Assembly (NCBI GenBank): GCA_020846535.1 | Contig: JADLDR010000118.1 | Location: 62,001 to 126,000, forward strand | Direction: 5' to 3' | DNA from: Armatimonadota bacterium | GTDB lineage: Bacteria; Armatimonadota; JADLDR01 | Length of the DNA: 64,000 nt | Shown here: positions 60,646 through 64,000 of the stretch, in pieces | Position numbering within the stretch: position 1 is the first letter of the stretch | How the letters are laid out: the number at the start of each line of letters is the position of its first letter | Made by a program: the position numbers and the translations under genes | Notes under the pieces: model-generated | Database searches by the model: none | What the model saw: the letters and a program-made list of their open reading frames with translations, nothing else | What the model was told of the DNA's origin: nothing

Positions 60646-62460
60646 ATGCCCGACCGGAACTCTCAAATCCATCTTCTGCTCCACGGCCAGGAAGTCCCGC
60701 CTCCCGAACGCATCCCGCTTCGCGCCGGGCCGGTCTCTCTGCGCTACGAGGGCGGCGACTTGCGCTATCTCAGGGTCGGTGGCAAGGAAGTTCTCCGGCG
60801 CATTTACGGCGCGGTCCGGGACGAAAACTGGCGCACCGTTCCGATGGAACTCCGGGAGGTGGAGCGCGATATCCGCCCCGATTCCTTCAGGATCGCCTAC
60901 GATGCCCGCCACCGGCAGGGCGCGGTGGATTTCGCCTGGCGGTGCGTCCTTCAGGGCAGCCCCGATGGAACGGTGACCGTGGGCTTCGACGGCAGGGCGC
61001 TTGCCTCGTTTTTGAAGAACCGCATCGGATTGTGCGTACTGCATCCCGTGCGCGAGTGTTCGGGGCGGCCCTGCACGGTTCGCCATCCGGACGGCTCTGC
61101 GGAGGAAAGCCGTTTCCCGGAGCGGATCTCGCCGCACCAGCCCTTTTTCGAGGTGGCGGCCCTCACCCATGAAGCGATGCCCGGCCTGCGGGCCGAGGTG
61201 AGTTTCGCAGGGGAGGTTTTCGAGACGGAGGATCAGCGCAACTGGACGGACGCCTCCAATAAAACCTATTCCATCCCGCTTTCGGTGCCCTACCCGGCCC
61301 TTATCGAAGCCGGAACGCGAATTCACCAGACCGTTACCTTTACATTGCGCGGCCCGATCCCCGAAGAACCACCGCCCGCAAGGGAATGCATTCTGGCTGT
61401 CGGGGAGTCCTCGGTCGGGCGATTTCCGGGAATCGGCGTTCGCCTGCCCTTCCCGCCGGTGGAATTGACCGACTTCGAGCGGGATTCCCTGCGCTCGCTG
61501 CATTTGACCCATCTCTGGGCCGATGTCGAAGGGGCAGACCCGGAATCACTCCGCCAGACGGCAGCCGCATCGGCGACTCTGGGTGTTCCTCTGCGGGTCT
61601 GTCTGCGTCTGTCGGAATTCCTGGCGGAAAGCCAACTGCGGGCCGTCCGCGCCCTCTATGACGAGATCGAACCGGCGGCAGCCGACTGGGTGGTTTTCCC
61701 CTCTTCCGGGCCGGTCGTCGCCCTGGCCCGCGCCATTCTGCCGAAAGGATCGCGCATCGGGGGAGGGAGCGACCGGGATTTCACGGAACTCAACCGCAAC
61801 CGCCCCGCGCCCGGGCTGCTCGATTTCCTCTGCTATGGCATCCATCCGCAGGTTCATGCCTTCGACGACACCTCCATCATGGAGACCGCAGAAACCCACG
61901 GCGAAACCCTTCGCACAGCCCATACCTTCGCCACAGGCGCTCCCGTATCCCCCGGCCCGATCCGCCTGGCCCCCGGCAGACCCGATCCCCGGCTCGACTC
62001 TCTTCTTGCCGCCGCCTGGACGGTGGGCAGCCTCCAGCAACTTGCCGAAAACGGGGCGGAATCCGCCACCTATTTCGAGGCTGCCGGAACGAACGGGATC
62101 CTCCGGGATGGCCGGATCGTCCCCCTCTACCCCGTTCTGGCTCAGGCCGCCTCCTGGAAAGGCGCGGAAACGCTGCCGGTGTCGGTCAGCGATCCCCTGG
62201 CCTTCGCCGCCGCAGCCGTGCGGCAGGAGGGGCGACTCAGACTCCTCATCGCCAACCTGTCCCCGGATGAAAAGCAGGCCGCCCTCCGCTTGCCTGGCAA
62301 GGTTTCCGCAAAGGAATACCGCCTCTCGGCGGAGAATGCTCTCCGTATCATGCGGGAGCCACAAAGTTTCCGGCAGAACCCGCGAACAGTCGACGGAGAG
62401 GCAATGGAGCTTTCATTGTCGCCCTACGGGGTGGCGCTGTTGGAGGAAGATCATGCCTGA
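60646..62460 (+). CDS. apnL: D-apionate lactonase-like protein
   Basis: The 604-residue protein matches, as far as I can recall the family, the D-apionate lactonase (ApnL) group: an N-terminal beta-sandwich with IPLRAGPVSLRYEGGDLRYL, VRDENWRTVP and the CVLHPVRECSGRP and TETEDQRNWTDAS-style block (here FETEDQRNWTDASNKTYSIP), then a central barrel and a C-terminal beta domain. The enzyme opens D-apionolactone to D-apionate. No signal peptide. Its end overlaps the Gfo/Idh/MocA gene by eight bases, an operon sign. Pathway assignment is an inference supported by both neighbours. Confidence 0.7.
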   Translation: MPDRNSQIHLLLHGQEVPPPERIPLRAGPVSLRYEGGDLRYLRVGGKEVLRRIYGAVRDENWRTVPMELREVERDIRPDSFRIAYDARHRQGAVDFAWRCVLQGSPDGTVTVGFDGRALASFLKNRIGLCVLHPVRECSGRPCTVRHPDGSAEESRFPERISPHQPFFEVAALTHEAMPGLRAEVSFAGEVFETEDQRNWTDASNKTYSIPLSVPYPALIEAGTRIHQTVTFTLRGPIPEEPPPARECILAVGESSVGRFPGIGVRLPFPPVELTDFERDSLRSLHLTHLWADVEGADPESLRQTAAASATLGVPLRVCLRLSEFLAESQLRAVRALYDEIEPAAADWVVFPSSGPVVALARAILPKGSRIGGGSDRDFTELNRNRPAPGLLDFLCYGIHPQVHAFDDTSIMETAETHGETLRTAHTFATGAPVSPGPIRLAPGRPDPRLDSLLAAAWTVGSLQQLAENGAESATYFEAAGTNGILRDGRIVPLYPVLAQAASWKGAETLPVSVSDPLAFAAAAVRQEGRLRLLIANLSPDEKQAALRLPGKVSAKEYRLSAENALRIMREPQSFRQNPRTVDGEAMELSLSPYGVALLEEDHA

Positions 62461-63493
62461 GAAGCTCCGTTTTGCGGTGCTGGGGGCCGGGTTCTGGGCG
62501 CACTACCAGATAGCCGCCTGGCGCGAGCAGCAGGGCGTCGAATGCGTCGCCGTCTACAACCGCCGCCGGGAGCGGGCGGAGGCCCTTGCCTCCGCCTTCG
62601 GCATTCCCCGGGTCTACGACAATCCCGATGAGATTCTGGACCAGGAGGCCCTGGATTTTGTGGATATTGTGACCGCGGTGGAGACCCACCCGGCCTTCGT
62701 CGGCCTCTGCGCCAAGCGCAGGCTTCCGGTTATCTGTCAGAAGCCCATGGCCTCCACCCTGGAGGAGGCCGAAGGGATGGTCGCGACCTGCCGGTCGGCG
62801 GAGGTTCTCTTTCTGGTGCATGAGAACTGGCGCTGGCAGGCTCCCATCCGCGCCCTGGCCGCCGTCCTGAACGAAGGCCGGATCGGGCGGCCCTTCCGCG
62901 GGCGGGTCAGCTTTGTCTGCTCCTTCCCTGTGCTCGACAACCAGCCTTTTTTGAAGGAGCTAGATCAGTTCATTCTGACCGATATCGGCAGCCACATCCT
63001 GGATACGGCCCGCTTCCTCTTTGGGGAGGCCGACCGGCTCTACTGCGAGACGGCCCGTATCCATACCGACATCCGGGGCGAGGATGTCGCCACCGTGCTG
63101 CTGCACACCGAAAGGGGAGCCGCCGTCACCTGCGAGATGAGCTATGCAAGTCGCACCGAACAGGAGCGGTTCCCCCAGACCTTCATCTTTATCGAGGGAG
63201 AGAAGGGGTCGGCGGAACTGGCCCCCGATCACTGGGTGCGGGTCACCACCGCGGAAGGGACACACTCTCGCCGCTATCCCCCGCCCCGCTATCCCTGGGC
63301 CGACCCCACCTACGACCTGGTGCAGTCCAGCATGGTTCCCTGCCAGGCCGACCTCCTGCGGGCCGTCCGAGGGAAGGGCAACGCCGAAACGACCGGCCCG
63401 GATAACCTCAAAACCATGAGGCTGGTCTTCGCCGCCTACGAATCCGCCCGCATAGGCCAGGCGGTGGCGATCAGCCGGGAGGAACCCCTATGA
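62453..63493 (+). CDS. apsD: Gfo/Idh/MocA dehydrogenase, probable D-apiose dehydrogenase
   Basis: The 346-residue protein has LRFAVLGAGFWAHYQIAAWR (Rossmann), VICQKPMASTLEEAEGM (Gln-Lys-Pro with the catalytic Lys), VHENWRWQAPIRAL and FILTDIGSHILDTARFLFGE in the C-terminal domain, the last giving the Asp/His substrate residues. QKP and VHENWRWQ are what I remember of ApsD, which oxidises D-apiose to apionolactone with NAD. The ATG at 62453 is inside the apnL stop region. apnO begins four bases before its end. Confidence 0.7.
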   Translation: MPEKLRFAVLGAGFWAHYQIAAWREQQGVECVAVYNRRRERAEALASAFGIPRVYDNPDEILDQEALDFVDIVTAVETHPAFVGLCAKRRLPVICQKPMASTLEEAEGMVATCRSAEVLFLVHENWRWQAPIRALAAVLNEGRIGRPFRGRVSFVCSFPVLDNQPFLKELDQFILTDIGSHILDTARFLFGEADRLYCETARIHTDIRGEDVATVLLHTERGAAVTCEMSYASRTEQERFPQTFIFIEGEKGSAELAPDHWVRVTTAEGTHSRRYPPPRYPWADPTYDLVQSSMVPCQADLLRAVRGKGNAETTGPDNLKTMRLVFAAYESARIGQAVAISREEPL

Positions 63494-64000
63494 AAACCGC
63501 TCTTTTCGGGGCCGGGGGCAAGATGGGCCGCCGCCTGACCCGAAACCTGAAGGACTCGGCCTATGAGATGCTTTATGTGGAGGTCAGCGAGCCGGGCATC
63601 CGGGCTCTGAGAGAGGCCGGGCTGGAACCCACCCCTCAGGCGGAAGTCCTGGCCGCCGCCGATGCCGTTATCCTGGCCGTTCCGGACCGGCTGATAGGCC
63701 GCATCGCGGACGAGATCGTTCCCGCGCTCCGGCCGGGCGCGATGGTCGCGCTCCTCGATCCCGCAGCGCCCCGGGCCGGAGATCTTCCCGGACGGGAGGA
63801 TATCGCCTATTTCGTCACCCATCCCTGCCATCCGCCTGTCTTCAACGAGGAGAACGACCCCGAGGCCCGGAAGGACTACTTCGGGGGTGTCCGGGCCAGG
63901 CAGAACATCGTTTGCGCCCTCATGCAGGGGACGGAGGCGGATTACGCCCGCGGGGAAGCCCTGGCGAAGACGATGTTCGCCCCTGTAATGCGGGCGCACC
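63490..64000 (+). CDS. apnO: D-apionate oxidoisomerase-like protein (partial)
   Basis: The gene starts ATGAAAACC, overlapping the apsD stop (ATGA), and runs off the window with about 170 codons seen. It has a Rossmann start, TALFGAGGKMGRRLTRNL, and DAVILAVPDRLIGRIADEI, then THPCHPPVFNEE, which fits the phosphogluconate-dehydrogenase-like NAD proteins with a PGDH_C domain to which ApnO belongs. ApnO converts D-apionate to 3-oxo-isoapionate. The C-terminal domain that would confirm this is outside the window. Confidence 0.6.
   Translation, partial: MKTALFGAGGKMGRRLTRNLKDSAYEMLYVEVSEPGIRALREAGLEPTPQAEVLAAADAVILAVPDRLIGRIADEIVPALRPGAMVALLDPAAPRAGDLPGREDIAYFVTHPCHPPVFNEENDPEARKDYFGGVRARQNIVCALMQGTEADYARGEALAKTMFAPVMRAH

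Noticed and set aside
61523-62452. N-terminal extension of the apsD-like ORF
   Set aside because: It overlaps apnL in another frame; the ATG at 62453 begins the Rossmann fold directly.

Overview
The window looks like chromosomal DNA of a GC-rich, Gram-negative-type bacterium, most likely a member of Armatimonadota. The strongest clue is the pair of DUF1559-type prepilin-like proteins whose N-terminus carries the [12 protein letters not shown] signature, together with many glycoside hydrolases and Gfo/Idh/MocA dehydrogenases. The kdsB-kdsA pair points to a Kdo-containing outer membrane, while sepF, divIVA, yggT and a GerW/YtfJ-like protein resemble Firmicutes/Cyanobacteria-style division and spore-associated genes. 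The phylum call is an inference from protein style, not from a marker gene. No rRNA, tRNA or CRISPR array was seen.

Layout. 0-4 kb: small membrane protein, pentapeptide-repeat protein, BON-domain protein (frameshifted), a metallo-beta-lactamase-fold hydrolase with a collapsed paralogue, and an M15 D,D-dipeptidase. 4.3-10 kb: a minus-strand division/housekeeping block (yggS-sepF-proC-yggT-divIVA-CPBP protease-yggU) preceded by a BtuF-like binding protein. 10-15.5 kb: epimerase, acyl-CoA synthetase, cytidylate-kinase-like protein and pilT. 15.6-16.7 kb: a graveyard of an IS1380 transposase and an IS200/IS605 tnpB. 16.7-19 kb: DUF4139, DUF192 and a HesB-like protein. 19.3-24 kb: a saccharolytic operon (GH32, GH63-like, GH29). 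24-25.6 kb: a PIN toxin-antitoxin pair bracketed by a duplicated DUF433 segment and gene scraps. 25.6-31 kb: aldo/keto reductase, hemerythrin, GH1, galactokinase and an oxidoreductase. 31-35 kb: two DUF1559 proteins and a GAF-GGDEF cyclase. 35-42 kb: folP, TPR protein, metG, then kdsB, kdsA and gerW-like genes. 42-49 kb: carbohydrate-oxidation genes. 49-55 kb: zinc-ribbon protein, Gate-domain protein, a tandem trio of related membrane coiled-coil proteins, HIT protein, mtaB, rsmA and a cold-shock gene. 55-60 kb: LmbE deacetylase, M23 peptidase, DUF5703 glycosidase and an MFS transporter. 60.6-64 kb: an operon that reads as D-apiose oxidation (apnL-apsD-apnO), cut by the window edge.

Themes. 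The strain appears to live on plant-type carbohydrates: fructan, alpha-fucoside, beta-glucoside, galactose and probably apiose are each represented. Intergenic spaces are loaded with imperfectly palindromic interspersed repeats belonging to at least three families, one with four full copies and one half copy in this window. Three otherwise good genes are broken by single-base shifts beside C/G-rich runs, so either the assembly has indel errors or these genes are decaying. The least explained items are the three tandem proteins sharing a GFDA-x-LKR coiled-coil signature and the structured leader in front of kdsB.
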